From Tannerella sp. (GTDB taxonomy: Bacteria > Bacteroidota > Bacteroidia > Bacteroidales > Tannerellaceae), in assembly GCA_031272655.1 (NCBI GenBank), contig JAISTJ010000022.1, positions 1 through 19,425 of the forward strand: DNA of 19,425 nt, given 5' to 3'. The notes beneath the pieces were generated by a model. That model made no database searches. It saw only the letters and a list, made by a program, of their open reading frames with translations, and had not been told where the DNA came from. Within the stretch, counting starts at the first letter, position 1; each line of letters starts with the position of its first letter. Made by a program: the position numbers and the translations under genes. Of the stretch, positions 6,023 through 14,756 are shown in pieces.

Positions 6023-6053
6023 TTTGCGGATTAAAAAATAATGCTTACCTTTG
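6023..6053 (+). promoter_or_regulatory. Promoter of the tRNA-Thr / tuf transcript
   Basis: TTTG (6023-6026), a 19-base spacer and TACCTTTG (6046-6053) form one of the best promoters in the window. It lies 43 bases before the first tRNA-Thr. No other TAnnTTTG element occurs between the tRNAs and tuf, so it probably drives both tRNAs and tuf, and perhaps the downstream cluster. Confidence 0.82.
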
Positions 6054-6095
6054 CCGCCGTTTCGCCCTAAAAAATGGCTTGATTTTGCGAAAAAC

Positions 6096-6169
6096 GCCTC
6101 TTTAGCTCAGTTGGCCAGAGCACGTGATTTGTAATCTCGGGGTCGTTGGTTCGAATCCGACAAGAGGCT
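6096..6169 (+). tRNA. tRNA-Thr (anticodon TGT)
   Basis: A complete 74-base cloverleaf. The acceptor arms GCCTCTT and AAGAGGC pair fully, the D stem is GCTC/GAGC, the anticodon loop is TTTGTAA with TGT at 6130-6132, and the T loop is TTCGAAT. The anticodon stem CGTGA/TCTCG has a T-T mismatch in its middle pair. CCA is not encoded. It reads threonine ACA/ACN codons. Confidence 0.95.
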
Positions 6170-6212
6170 CATAACGAGCGTGTTAAGTAGGGTTGAGAAG
6201 GTCGAAACGCAC

Positions 6213-6284
<72 letters not shown>

Positions 6285-6365
6285 CAAAACAAGGCGAAAA
6301 AAAACAAAAAAACTGACAAAAAGAAACGAGAATATACATTAAATTATTATTGATATTGTAAAATT

Positions 6366-7565
6366 ATGGCAAAAGAAAAATTTAACAGGACGAAACCGCA
6401 CGTGAACATCGGTACGATAGGGCACGTTGACCACGGTAAGACGACACTGACGGCAGCCATCACTAAGGTACTTGCCGAGAGGGGCTTTTCAAGCAAGGAC
6501 GAAATAAAGACGTTCGACCAGATTGACAACGCCCCTGAAGAGAAAGAGAGAGGTATAACCATTAATACCGCTCACGTTGAATATGAGACGGCAAAACGTC
6601 ACTATGCACACGTTGACTGTCCGGGACACGCCGACTATGTAAAGAACATGGTAACAGGTGCAGCCCAGATGGACGGCGCAATTATTGTAGTAGCAGCTAC
6701 CGACGGTCCGATGCCCCAGACCCGCGAGCACATCCTGCTTGCCCGTCAGGTGAACGTGCCTAAGTTGGTAGTTTTCATGAACAAGTGCGACAGCGTTGAC
6801 GATGAGGAGATGCTTGAACTTGTTGAGATGGAGATGCGCGAACTGCTCTCATTCTATGAGTTCGATGGCGACAACACCCCTGTCATTCGCGGTTCTGCTC
6901 TCGGCGCCCTCAACGGCGATGCGAAGTGGGAAGAGAAAGTGATGGAGCTTATGGATGCTGTTGACGAGTGGATACCACTGCCTCCGCGCGACGTTGACAA
7001 ACCGTTCCTGATGCCGGTTGAGGACATATTCTCAATAACCGGTCGCGGAACAGTTGCTACCGGTCGTATTGAGACAGGTATCATCAAGACAGGCGAGGAA
7101 GTTCAGATTATCGGTCTGGGCGCAGAAGGCAAGAAGTCTGTTGTAACCGGCGTTGAGATGTTCCGCAAGATACTTGACGAGGGTCAGGCCGGCGACAACG
7201 TAGGTCTGCTGCTTCGCGGTATAGACAAGAACGAAGTTAAGCGTGGTATGGTGCTTTGCCATCCGGGTCAGATTAAACCTTACAGCACATTCAAGGCTGA
7301 GGTTTATATCCTGAAGAAGGAAGAAGGCGGTCGCCACACTCCGTTCCACAACAAATACCGTCCCCAGTTCTATATCCGTACGCTTGACGTAACAGGCGAA
7401 ATCACTCTGCCGGAAGGCGTTGAGATGGTAATGCCGGGCGACAACGTAACTATAGAAGTAGAACTCATCTATCCGGTAGCATGTAATCTGGGTCTGCGTT
7501 TCGCTATTCGCGAAGGCGGTCGTACAGTTGGCGCCGGTCAGATAACGGAAATTATTGACAAGTAA
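6366..7565 (+). CDS. tuf: Elongation factor Tu
   Basis: EF-Tu carries aminoacyl-tRNA to the ribosomal A site as a GTPase. The 399-residue product has all GTP-binding motifs: P-loop GHVDHGKT (19-26), switch I RGITIN (62-67), DCPGH (84-88) and NKCD (139-142). Domains 2 and 3 follow, with [13 protein letters not shown] marking domain 2 and a C-terminal [12 protein letters not shown] block. The length is close to the roughly 395 typical of the phylum. The ATG at 6366 has an A/T-rich leader without an SD. It shares a promoter with the two upstream tRNA-Thr genes, a layout that ties EF-Tu supply to tRNA expression. The kirromycin and pulvomycin contact regions were not examined in detail. Confidence 0.98.
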   Translation: MAKEKFNRTKPHVNIGTIGHVDHGKTTLTAAITKVLAERGFSSKDEIKTFDQIDNAPEEKERGITINTAHVEYETAKRHYAHVDCPGHADYVKNMVTGAAQMDGAIIVVAATDGPMPQTREHILLARQVNVPKLVVFMNKCDSVDDEEMLELVEMEMRELLSFYEFDGDNTPVIRGSALGALNGDAKWEEKVMELMDAVDEWIPLPPRDVDKPFLMPVEDIFSITGRGTVATGRIETGIIKTGEEVQIIGLGAEGKKSVVTGVEMFRKILDEGQAGDNVGLLLRGIDKNEVKRGMVLCHPGQIKPYSTFKAEVYILKKEEGGRHTPFHNKYRPQFYIRTLDVTGEITLPEGVEMVMPGDNVTIEVELIYPVACNLGLRFAIREGGRTVGAGQITEIIDK

Positions 7566-7719
7566 AGCACCTCGGAAAGCCCCCCAACCCCTTAAAGGGG
7601 AATAAAGGGATACTATAAAGGGTAAATTAAATACTTACCCGGAAGAAAAGGGACCTTTAAACAAAGCAACTACCTGACACCCTTCCCAAAATAGGGGAGG
7701 GCAAGGGTGGGGCTTGTAC
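7566..7719 (+). other. Spacer after tuf with two G/C hairpins
   Basis: The 154 bases between tuf and tRNA-Trp contain a palindrome CCCCTTAAAGGGG (7588-7600). They also hold a larger hairpin CCCTTCCC (7680-7687) / GGGGAGGG (7694-7701) with a six-base loop and one G-T pair. Neither is followed by a T run, so they are not standard intrinsic terminators. They resemble the C/G-rich intergenic repeats common in Bacteroidetes. They may act in 3' processing of tuf mRNA or 5' processing of tRNA-Trp. No TAnnTTTG promoter is seen, so secE-nusG may depend on read-through. Confidence 0.55.
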
Positions 7720-7792
7720 ACGGAAGTAGCTCAGTTGGTAGAGTACCGGTCTCCAAAACCGGCTGTCGGGAGTTCGAGCCTCTCCTTCCGTG
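7720..7792 (+). tRNA. tRNA-Trp (anticodon CCA)
   Basis: A complete 73-base cloverleaf. The acceptor arms ACGGAAG and CTTCCGT pair fully with discriminator G. The anticodon stem is CCGGT/ACCGG with loop CTCCAAA, and the anticodon CCA lies at 7753-7755. CCA at the 3' end is not encoded. Its 3' end is only 18 bases from the secE start, so the tRNA must be cut out of the secE-nusG transcript. Confidence 0.96.
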
Positions 7793-7810
7793 CTGAAAGA
7801 AAAGAAGAAA

Positions 7811-8002
7811 ATGAAGAAAATTGTAAAATATTGTAAGGATTCATACAACGAACTTGTACATAAGGTATCCTGGCCAACGAGAACGGAACTGTCGAACAGC
7901 GCTGTGGTTGTATTATTTGCTTCCATAATCATAGCCTTAGCGGTTTTTGCAGTTGATTTTGTGTTTGAACATGCGATGCGTTTTGTTTACAACAACATTT
8001 AA
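7811..8002 (+). CDS. secE: Protein translocase subunit SecE
   Basis: This 63-residue single-span SecE is the clamp subunit of the SecYEG channel in the inner membrane. The amphipathic N-terminal helix (KKIVKYCKDSYNELVHKVSW) carries the family's conserved W-P pair before the membrane segment (about residues 32-53). The start is ATG 7811. An in-frame GTG at 7790 would extend the protein by seven residues, but it lies inside tRNA-Trp and is rejected. The gene ends five bases before nusG. The position between tRNA-Trp and nusG is the usual one. Confidence 0.95.
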   Translation: MKKIVKYCKDSYNELVHKVSWPTRTELSNSAVVVLFASIIIALAVFAVDFVFEHAMRFVYNNI

Positions 8003-8007
8003 TTGTT

Positions 8008-8550
8008 ATGTCAGACGTTCAACCGAAATTTTACGTTTTGCGCGCGATAAGCGGCAAGGAGAACAAGGTTCGCGAATACATTGAATCGGAGATAAAGAAC
8101 TCCGATCTTGGTCAGTACGTTACACAGGTATTGATACCGACCGAGAAGACCTTCGTAGTCCGTAACGGCAAGAAAGTGATGAAAGAACGCGCTTATTTGC
8201 CGGGTTACGTGCTTGTGGAGGCAGTCCTTGTTGGCGAAGCTGTTCATCGTCTCAGGAATATCCCTAACGTGTTAGGGTTTCTTGGGGGGCTGGATAATCC
8301 TGTGCCTTTACGTCCTGCAGAAGTGAGCCGCGTACTTGGCACAGTTGACGATTTGCAGGAGCAGGAAGAGGATATTGAACTCCACTTCTTCACGGGCGAT
8401 ACGGTGAAGGTTACATACGGACCCTTCAACGGCTTTACCGGAACGATAGAAGAGGTCAATGCCGAGAAAAAGAAACTCAAAGTGATGGTCAAAATCTTCG
8501 GACGCAAGACCCCGCTTGAGTTGAGCTATGTACAGGTAGAGAAAGAATGA
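8008..8550 (+). CDS. nusG: Transcription termination/antitermination factor NusG
   Basis: This 180-residue NusG binds the RNA polymerase clamp and links it to Rho or to the ribosome. The NGN domain covers about residues 6-115 ([19 protein letters not shown], with [10 protein letters not shown] in its core). After an acidic linker (QEQEEDIE), the KOW domain covers about 125-178 ([20 protein letters not shown]). No species-specific insertion is seen. It is probably coupled to secE, whose stop is five bases upstream. Downstream, 72 bases separate it from rplK; they contain T and A runs but no recognisable promoter or terminator. Confidence 0.97.
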   Translation: MSDVQPKFYVLRAISGKENKVREYIESEIKNSDLGQYVTQVLIPTEKTFVVRNGKKVMKERAYLPGYVLVEAVLVGEAVHRLRNIPNVLGFLGGLDNPVPLRPAEVSRVLGTVDDLQEQEEDIELHFFTGDTVKVTYGPFNGFTGTIEEVNAEKKKLKVMVKIFGRKTPLELSYVQVEKE

Positions 8551-8622
8551 CGCTTTTGTTACGGAGAGCGGTGTTTTTTTTCGGATATAAATCAAAATTA
8601 GAGTTTTAAAAAAAAAGTAAAA

Positions 8623-9063
8623 ATGGCTAAAGAAATTGCTGGACAAATTAAATTACAGATTAAAGGAGGAGCGGCAAACCCTTCTCCGCCCGTAGGACCG
8701 GCGTTAGGTTCTAAAGGTATTAACATTATGGAGTTTTGCAAGCAATTCAACGCCAGAACCCAAGACAAGGGCGGAAAAGTTTTGCCGGTAGTAATAACAT
8801 ACTATTCAGACAAGACATTCGACTTTATAGTCAAGACTCCCCCTGTAGCTATTCAGTTATTAGAAGCGGCAAAACTTAAAGGCGGCTCTGCCGAGCCAAA
8901 CCGTAAGAAAGTTGCGGAAATAACATGGGACGCTGTCAAGCAGATAGCACAGGACAAGATAGTTGACCTGAACTGTTTCACCGTTGATTCAGCGATGAGG
9001 ATGGTAGCAGGCACTGCACGGAGTATGGGTATTACTGTAAAAGGGTCATTTCCCGAAAATTAA
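8623..9063 (+). CDS. rplK: 50S ribosomal protein uL11
   Basis: uL11 forms the base of the L7/L12 stalk and the GTPase-associated centre with 23S rRNA helices 43-44. The 146-residue product has the N-terminal domain with the proline-rich loop ([13 protein letters not shown], residues 20-32, thiostrepton region). The rRNA-binding C-terminal domain follows (about 75-146, with a GTARSMGI motif near the end). Length and motifs are standard. In E. coli, uL1 represses this operon by binding the rplK leader. The 72-base leader here shows no site that I can recognise by eye as an L1-binding mimic. Confidence 0.98.
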   Translation: MAKEIAGQIKLQIKGGAANPSPPVGPALGSKGINIMEFCKQFNARTQDKGGKVLPVVITYYSDKTFDFIVKTPPVAIQLLEAAKLKGGSAEPNRKKVAEITWDAVKQIAQDKIVDLNCFTVDSAMRMVAGTARSMGITVKGSFPEN

Positions 9064-9087
9064 TCAAAGAAAAAGTCAAAAAGAAAG

Positions 9088-9783
9088 ATGAGTAAATTAA
9101 CAAAAAATCAGAAATTGGCTTCGGGCAAGATTGAGAACGGGAAAACATATACGTTAAAAGAAGCGTCAGCGTTAGTCAAGGAAGTTACCACGACAAAGTT
9201 CGACGCCTCTGTTGACATAGATGTTCGTCTCGGCGTTGACCCCCGCAAGTCCAATCAAATGGTCAGAGGCGTAGTAACTCTGCCACACGGGACAGGCAAG
9301 ACAGTAAGGGTTCTTGCGTTATGCACCCCCGACAAGGAGGCCGAGGCAAAAGAAGCCGGCGCCGACTATGTAGGGCTTGATGAATATGTGGATAAAATCA
9401 AAGGAGGTTGGACCGACATAGACATCATCATCACCATGCCTTCCATTATGGGAAAGATAGGCGCGCTGGGACGCATCTTAGGTCCCCGCGGTTTGATGCC
9501 GAACCCAAAAAGCGGTACGGTAACAAACGAAATAGGAAATGCAGTAAAGGAAGTTAAACAAGGCAAGATAGACTTTAAGGTTGATAAGACCGGCATAGTC
9601 CATTCCTCAGTAGGAAAAGTCTCGTTTGACGCCGAAAAACTGTATGATAATGCACGGGAATTTGTTTCTACGTTAGTGAAACTTAAACCTTCCGCTGCAA
9701 AAGGCACCTATCTGAAGAGCATTTATCTGTCCTCGACAATGAGTCCGGGTATTAAAATCGACCCTAAATCGGTTGAAGATTAA
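9088..9783 (+). CDS. rplA: 50S ribosomal protein uL1
   Basis: This 231-residue uL1 is the main protein of the L1 stalk, which guides deacylated tRNA out of the E site. It shows the interrupted two-domain layout. Domain I comes from both ends and includes the start ([15 protein letters not shown]) and the C-terminal block [19 protein letters not shown]. Domain II in the middle contains [24 protein letters not shown]. It follows rplK with 24 bases between and has no SD, only A-rich sequence. Confidence 0.98.
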   Translation: MSKLTKNQKLASGKIENGKTYTLKEASALVKEVTTTKFDASVDIDVRLGVDPRKSNQMVRGVVTLPHGTGKTVRVLALCTPDKEAEAKEAGADYVGLDEYVDKIKGGWTDIDIIITMPSIMGKIGALGRILGPRGLMPNPKSGTVTNEIGNAVKEVKQGKIDFKVDKTGIVHSSVGKVSFDAEKLYDNAREFVSTLVKLKPSAAKGTYLKSIYLSSTMSPGIKIDPKSVED

Positions 9784-9804
9784 TCACTTAAAACAACACA
9801 GACA

Positions 9805-10344
9805 ATGAAAAAGGAAGATAAAGGCAGAATAATAAGCGAGTTAACAGAAAGTTTGAAGTCGTTTCCCCACTTTTATCTTACCGACATCGAGGCCTTAGAC
9901 GCCGAGAAGACGAGTAAGTTGCGCAGGGAATGTTTCAAGCAGGAGATAAAACTTGTAGTCGTAAAGAACACATTGCTTCAAAAAGCGATGGAAAGCGTGG
10001 AAGGTTCCGATTTTTCGGAACTGTACAGTGTATTGAAAGGCAATACAGCCGTAATGTTTGCGAATGTAGCAAACGCGCCCGCCCGCCTTATAAAAGAGTT
10101 CACAAAAGATGTGAAGAAAGGCGAGACAGCGAAACCCGCCCTGAAAGGAGCTTACGTACAGGAAGGCATCTACTCGGCAGGGGATCTGGAAGCGTTGGCA
10201 ACAATCAAGAGCAAGGAAGAAGTTATCGGAGACATCATACTGCTGTTGCAGTCGCCTGTTAAGACGGTTATCTCCGCTCTCCAATCCAACGGCGGTCAGA
10301 AGATACACGGAATACTGAAGGCGCTCGAAGAAAGGGCGGCTTGA
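9805..10344 (+). CDS. rplJ: 50S ribosomal protein uL10
   Basis: This 179-residue protein holds the L7/L12 dimers on the large subunit through its C-terminal helix. It binds rRNA through its N-terminal domain (MKKEDKGRIISELTESLKSF onward, with KLRRECFKQEIKLVVVKNTLLQ). It begins 21 bases after rplA. In E. coli, uL10 with L7/L12 represses translation by binding a structured leader before rplJ. Here the spacer is far too short for such a leader, so this form of control is unlikely unless the site lies in rplA. A 92-base spacer with heptanucleotide repeats separates it from rplL. Confidence 0.97.
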   Translation: MKKEDKGRIISELTESLKSFPHFYLTDIEALDAEKTSKLRRECFKQEIKLVVVKNTLLQKAMESVEGSDFSELYSVLKGNTAVMFANVANAPARLIKEFTKDVKKGETAKPALKGAYVQEGIYSAGDLEALATIKSKEEVIGDIILLLQSPVKTVISALQSNGGQKIHGILKALEERAA

Positions 10345-10346
10345 TG

Positions 10347-10387
10347 GATTTAGATTTTAGATTTTAGATTTTAGATTTAAGATTTAA
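10347..10387 (+). repeat. Heptanucleotide tandem array in the rplJ-rplL spacer
   Basis: Six successive units occur: GATTTA, three GATTTTA and two GATTTAA, followed by GAG. The array starts three bases after the rplJ stop. It has the same seven-base period, and the same ...AAGAG end, as the GAATTNA array at 19125-19187. Confidence 0.9.
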
Positions 10388-10436
10388 GAGTTCAATTACA
10401 CAATTAAAAACAAACAAAATTTAAATTAATAAGAAA

Positions 10437-10811
10437 ATGGCAGATTTAAAAGCTTTTGCAGAACAATTAGTGAGTCTTACCGTAAAAGAGGTAAATGAGT
10501 TGGCTACTATACTCAAAGACGAGTATGGCATAGAGCCTGCTGCGGCAGCCGTAGCAGTAGCAGCCCCCGCTGCAGGCGGAGCGGCCGCTGTTGAAGAGAA
10601 GACCGAATTTGACGTGGTTCTCAAATCATCAGGCGCCAATAAATTGGCAGTTGTTAAGTTAGTTAAAGAGTTGACAGGCCTCGGTTTGAAAGAAGCGAAA
10701 GACCTCGTTGACGGCGCTCCTAATAACGTAAAAGAAGGCATTGCTAAAGCAGATGCTGAAGATATCAAGAAGAAATTGGAAGAAGCAGGAGCGGAAGTTG
10801 AGCTTAAATAG
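10437..10811 (+). CDS. rplL: 50S ribosomal protein bL12 (L7/L12)
   Basis: This 124-residue stalk protein is present in several copies on each ribosome and recruits the translational GTPases. The N-terminal dimerisation domain is residues about 1-32. The flexible Ala/Pro/Gly/Val hinge is about 33-52 ([17 protein letters not shown]). The C-terminal factor-binding domain is about 54-124, with the conserved [20 protein letters not shown] helix region. In most bacteria L7/L12 is made in excess of uL10. Here the two genes are split by a 92-base spacer, and a hairpin follows before rpoB, which could help set these ratios. Confidence 0.98.
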   Translation: MADLKAFAEQLVSLTVKEVNELATILKDEYGIEPAAAAVAVAAPAAGGAAAVEEKTEFDVVLKSSGANKLAVVKLVKELTGLGLKEAKDLVDGAPNNVKEGIAKADAEDIKKKLEEAGAEVELK

Positions 10812-10821
10812 TTCATATTGT

Positions 10822-10880
10822 CCTGCTTAGCAGGTTTTTGGTTAAGAATCCCCTCTAACAGGGGGACTCTTAACCTTTTG
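10822..10880 (+). terminator. Candidate attenuator or processing hairpins between rplL and rpoB
   Basis: Two stem-loops follow the rplL stop. The first is CCTGC-TTA-GCAGG (10822-10834) followed by five T. The second, larger one has an outer stem GGTTAAGA (10840-10847) / TCTTAACC (10868-10875) and an inner CCCC / GGGG stem, and it ends in TTTTG. Each resembles a weak intrinsic terminator. In E. coli the rplL-rpoB gap carries an attenuator and an RNase III site that make rpoBC less abundant than rplJL. The position suggests the same role here, which is inference. Confidence 0.65.
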
Positions 10881-10921
10881 TGTCTATTTTTTATTTTAAA
10901 GTTCACTTAATCCTACAATAA

Positions 10922-13900
10922 ATGTCTTCAAAAAAACAAAACAAACGAATAAACTTTGCTTCGATAAAAGACCCGCTTCCCTATCCGGACTTTCTCGATG
11001 TGCAATTGAAGTCATTTCAAGACTTTCTACAATTAGACATGCCCCCTGAGAAAAGGAAAAAAGAAGGGCTATACAAGGTGTTTACTGAAAATTTTCCTAT
11101 TGCAGACACACGAAACAACTTCGTGTTAGAATTTCTTGATTATTACATTGATCCGCCACGCTACACAATGGAGGAATGTATAGCGCGCGGCTTGACCTAC
11201 AGCGTTCCGCTGAAGGCAAAGATGAAACTGTACTGTACCGACCCTGAACATGAAGATTTCGACACGGTCATACAGGATGTTTATCTTGGACCAATACCTT
11301 ATATGACAAACCGCGGTACGTTTGTCATCAACGGCGCCGAGCGTGTCGTAGTATCACAGTTACACCGCTCTCCGGGCGTCTTCTTCGGTCAAAGCACACA
11401 TGCTAACGGCACCAAACTTTATTCCGCGCGTATCATACCTTTCAAAGGCTCGTGGATAGAGTTCGCTACCGACATCAATAACGTGATGTACGCTTACATA
11501 GACCGCAAAAAGAAACTTCCCGTAACAACACTCCTGAGAGCCATAGGTTTTGAAACAGACAAGGATATCCTTGAAATATTCAACCTCGCGGAAGAAATAC
11601 ACGTTACAAAAGCAAATCTTAAAAAACATCTCGGCAGGAAACTCGCCGCACGTGTACTGCGGACGTGGATTGAAGATTTTGTTGACGAAGATACCGGCGA
11701 AGTAGTATCAATAGAACGAAATGACGTCGTAGTTGACCGCGAAGCAGCGCTGAGCGAAGACAACATAGACCTTATTCTCGATTCGGGCGCTCAAAACCTT
11801 CTTCTGCATCGTGAAGACCAGAACCTCAACGATTTCGCTATCATCTACAACACTCTTCAAAAAGATCCGAGCAACTCGGAAAAAGAAGCCGTGCTGTATA
11901 TTTATCGCCAGCTGCGAAATGCCGAACCCGCTGACGACGCCAGCGCCCGTGAAGTAATACAAAACCTTTTCTTCTCGGAAAAAAGGTATGACCTCGGAGA
12001 CGTAGGTCGTTTCCGCATTAATCGCAAACTCAACCTCCAGATCAGCGAAGACATAAAGGTACTTACAAAAGAAGACATCATCGAGATTATCAAGTATTTG
12101 ATTCAACTGATAAACTCTAAGGCAATAGTGGATGATATAGACCATTTGAGTAACCGTCGTGTACGTACTGTTGGCGAACAGCTTTATAATCAGTTTGGTA
12201 TAGGTCTTGCCAGAATGTCCCGTACAGTTCGTGAAAGAATGAATGTTCGTGATAATGAGGTGTTTACACCAATAGACCTGATTAATGCCAAGACTATATC
12301 ATCGGTCGTAAACTCGTTCTTTGGCACCAACGCCCTGTCGCAGTTTATGGACCAGACAAACCCTCTTGCCGAGATAACTCATAAACGCCGTCTGTCGGCG
12401 CTTGGACCCGGAGGTCTCTCTCGTGAAAGGGCAGGTTTTGAGGTGCGCGACGTGCACTATACCCATTACGGCCGCCTTTGTCCGATAGAGACTCCCGAAG
12501 GCCCGAATATAGGTCTTATATCTTCGCTTTGCGTCTATGCAAAGATAAACGAACTTGGCTTCATTACTACTCCATACCGAAGCGTGTCCAAAGGCGTCGT
12601 TGATTTCTCCGACAAAGCATTGGCTTACTATACTGCCGAAGAGGAAGAGAATAAGATAGTAGCGCAGGGTAATGCACCTGTTGATTCAAAGGGAAAATTT
12701 GTAAACGATAAAATCAAAGCGCGTTACGAAGCCGACTTCCCCGTAGTGCCGCCCGAAGAGGTGAGTTTGATGGACGTTGCACCGACACAGATAGCATCAA
12801 TAGCGGCGGCTTTAATCCCATTCCTTGAGCATGACGACGCTAACCGCGCGTTGATGGGATCCAACATGATGCGACAGGCGGTACCGTTGATCCATACCGA
12901 CGCCCCGATTGTAGGCACCGGCATTGAAAGTCAGGTAGCCCGCGACTCGCGCACACAATTAATGGCGGAAGGCTCCGGAGAGGTGATATATGTGGACGCC
13001 ACAACTATCAAGATAAAGTACGATCGTACTGAAGATGAGGAATTTGTGAGCTTTGAAGACGCCGTTAAGACATACAGCGTACCTAAGTTCCGCAAGACAA
13101 ACCAGAGCACTACGGTTGATTTGCGCCCGATATGCAAGCGCGGTCAACATGTCGAGAAAGGCGAGATACTGACGGAAGGTTACTCCATCCAGAACGGCGA
13201 GTTGGCGCTCGGACGCAACGTCAAGGTGGCATACATGCCTTGGAAGGGTTACAACTATGAGGATGCCGTAGTGTTGAACGAACGCATCGTCAGGGATGAT
13301 ATTTTTACTTCCGTCCACGTTGATGAATATATCCTCGAAGTGCGCGAAACGAAGCGCGGAATGGAGGAACTGACACGGGATATCCCGAATGTCAGCGAAG
13401 ACGCCATTAAAGAACTTGACGAGCGCGGCATCATCCGCATCGGCGCCCACGTCAATCCGGGCGATATACTGATCGGCAAGATTACTCCTAAGGGAGAGTC
13501 CGACCCATCGCCTGAAGAAAAACTCCTGCGCGCTATCTTCGGCGACAAAGCCGGCGACGTCAAAGACGCTTCGCTCAAGGCGACCCCGTCGCTGCATGGC
13601 GTAGTTGTTGAGACCGCCCTCTTCTCGCGTATCATCAAGAAAAAAGGCCATCAACAGGAAAAGACGCTCATGCCGAAACTCGAAAGCGAATATGCCGAGA
13701 AGATGGCCAAGCTCAAGAAACTGCTGATAGATAAGCTGATGACGCTAATCAGCCAGAAGACCTCGCTTGGCGTGAAGGATTATATCAACATGGAAGTGAT
13801 TGCCAAAGGCCAGAAGTTTACAAGGAAAGCGCTCGAAGATATTGATTACAATACTATTCAGGTGAGCAAGTGGACTTCGGACGCTCATGTTAATGAGCTG

Positions 13901-14731
13901 GTTAAGAGCACTGTACTTAATTATCTTAAGAAACACAAGGAGTTAGACGCCGAGCTTCGCAGGAAGAAATTCGACCTTTCGATAGGCGACGAGCTGCCGA
14001 CGGGTATCATCCAGATAGCCAAGGTTTATGTAGCTAAGAAGCGCAAGATTTCGGTCGGCGACAAGATGGCCGGACGTCATGGCAACAAGGGTATCGTTTC
14101 AAAGATAGTACGTCAGGAAGACATGCCGTTCCTTGAGGACGGGACTCCTGTAGATATTTGTCTTAACCCGCTTGGCGTGCCTTCGCGTATGAATCTGGGT
14201 CAGATTTTCGAGGCTGTTCTCGGCTGGGCGGGCAATGTGCTCGGCGAGAAGTTCGCCACACCGATTTTCGACGGCGCTTCGATTGACGACCTCAACAAGT
14301 GGACTGACAAAGCCGGTATTCCGCGCTACGGCAAGACGTACCTCTATGACGGCGGCACCGGCGAACGTTTCGACCAGCCTGCTACTGTGGGAGTTACGTA
14401 CTTCCTCAAGTTAGGACACATGGTTGATGACAAGATGCACGCACGCTCTATCGGTCCGTACTCGCTTATCACCCAGCAGCCGCTCGGCGGTAAAGCGCAA
14501 TTCGGAGGCCAGAGGTTCGGGGAAATGGAGGTCTGGGCTATCGAAGCCTTCGGCGCTTCACATATCCTTCAGGAAATACTTACCGTGAAGTCGGACGACG
14601 TGGTAGGTCGCTCAAAGGCATACGAGGCTATCGTCAAAGGCGATCCGATGCCGAAACCGGGCATTCCCGAATCCCTCAATGTACTTTTACACGAACTGCG
14701 AGGTCTGTGTCTGAGTTTCACTATGGAATAA
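10922..14731 (+). CDS. rpoB: DNA-directed RNA polymerase subunit beta
   Basis: This 1269-residue beta subunit forms one side of the active-site cleft of RNA polymerase. It begins [20 protein letters not shown]. The rifampicin-pocket block is normal: SQFMDQ with Asp477, [10 protein letters not shown] with His487 and Ser492, equivalent to E. coli 516, 526 and 531. None of these three classical resistance positions is changed. Later conserved blocks are [44 protein letters not shown] and the C-terminal SFTME. Compared with E. coli (1342) it is somewhat shorter. There is no frameshift. The ATG at 10922 follows a 110-base spacer with hairpins and no clear promoter. rpoC begins 25 bases downstream. 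Confidence 0.99.
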   Translation: MSSKKQNKRINFASIKDPLPYPDFLDVQLKSFQDFLQLDMPPEKRKKEGLYKVFTENFPIADTRNNFVLEFLDYYIDPPRYTMEECIARGLTYSVPLKAKMKLYCTDPEHEDFDTVIQDVYLGPIPYMTNRGTFVINGAERVVVSQLHRSPGVFFGQSTHANGTKLYSARIIPFKGSWIEFATDINNVMYAYIDRKKKLPVTTLLRAIGFETDKDILEIFNLAEEIHVTKANLKKHLGRKLAARVLRTWIEDFVDEDTGEVVSIERNDVVVDREAALSEDNIDLILDSGAQNLLLHREDQNLNDFAIIYNTLQKDPSNSEKEAVLYIYRQLRNAEPADDASAREVIQNLFFSEKRYDLGDVGRFRINRKLNLQISEDIKVLTKEDIIEIIKYLIQLINSKAIVDDIDHLSNRRVRTVGEQLYNQFGIGLARMSRTVRERMNVRDNEVFTPIDLINAKTISSVVNSFFGTNALSQFMDQTNPLAEITHKRRLSALGPGGLSRERAGFEVRDVHYTHYGRLCPIETPEGPNIGLISSLCVYAKINELGFITTPYRSVSKGVVDFSDKALAYYTAEEEENKIVAQGNAPVDSKGKFVNDKIKARYEADFPVVPPEEVSLMDVAPTQIASIAAALIPFLEHDDANRALMGSNMMRQAVPLIHTDAPIVGTGIESQVARDSRTQLMAEGSGEVIYVDATTIKIKYDRTEDEEFVSFEDAVKTYSVPKFRKTNQSTTVDLRPICKRGQHVEKGEILTEGYSIQNGELALGRNVKVAYMPWKGYNYEDAVVLNERIVRDDIFTSVHVDEYILEVRETKRGMEELTRDIPNVSEDAIKELDERGIIRIGAHVNPGDILIGKITPKGESDPSPEEKLLRAIFGDKAGDVKDASLKATPSLHGVVVETALFSRIIKKKGHQQEKTLMPKLESEYAEKMAKLKKLLIDKLMTLISQKTSLGVKDYINMEVIAKGQKFTRKALEDIDYNTIQVSKWTSDAHVNELVKSTVLNYLKKHKELDAELRRKKFDLSIGDELPTGIIQIAKVYVAKKRKISVGDKMAGRHGNKGIVSKIVRQEDMPFLEDGTPVDICLNPLGVPSRMNLGQIFEAVLGWAGNVLGEKFATPIFDGASIDDLNKWTDKAGIPRYGKTYLYDGGTGERFDQPATVGVTYFLKLGHMVDDKMHARSIGPYSLITQQPLGGKAQFGGQRFGEMEVWAIEAFGASHILQEILTVKSDDVVGRSKAYEAIVKGDPMPKPGIPESLNVLLHELRGLCLSFTME

Positions 14732-14756
14732 TTAACACTTTGTAAATAAGGAAATT

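Noticed and set aside
7588..7701. Hairpins after tuf as intrinsic terminators
   Set aside because: Neither stem is followed by a T run, and the C/G-rich pattern fits intergenic repeats better.
7790..7810. GTG at 7790 as the secE start
   Set aside because: It lies inside the 3' acceptor arm of tRNA-Trp. ATG 7811 gives a standard SecE.
8551..8622. Promoter or uL1-binding leader before rplK
   Set aside because: No TAnnTTTG element and no recognisable L1-site mimic could be found by eye. T and A runs alone are not enough.
12959..13654. Long minus-strand open frames under rpoB, such as the 231-codon one
   Set aside because: They are antisense shadows of a highly conserved gene, with no promoter, RBS or recognisable product.
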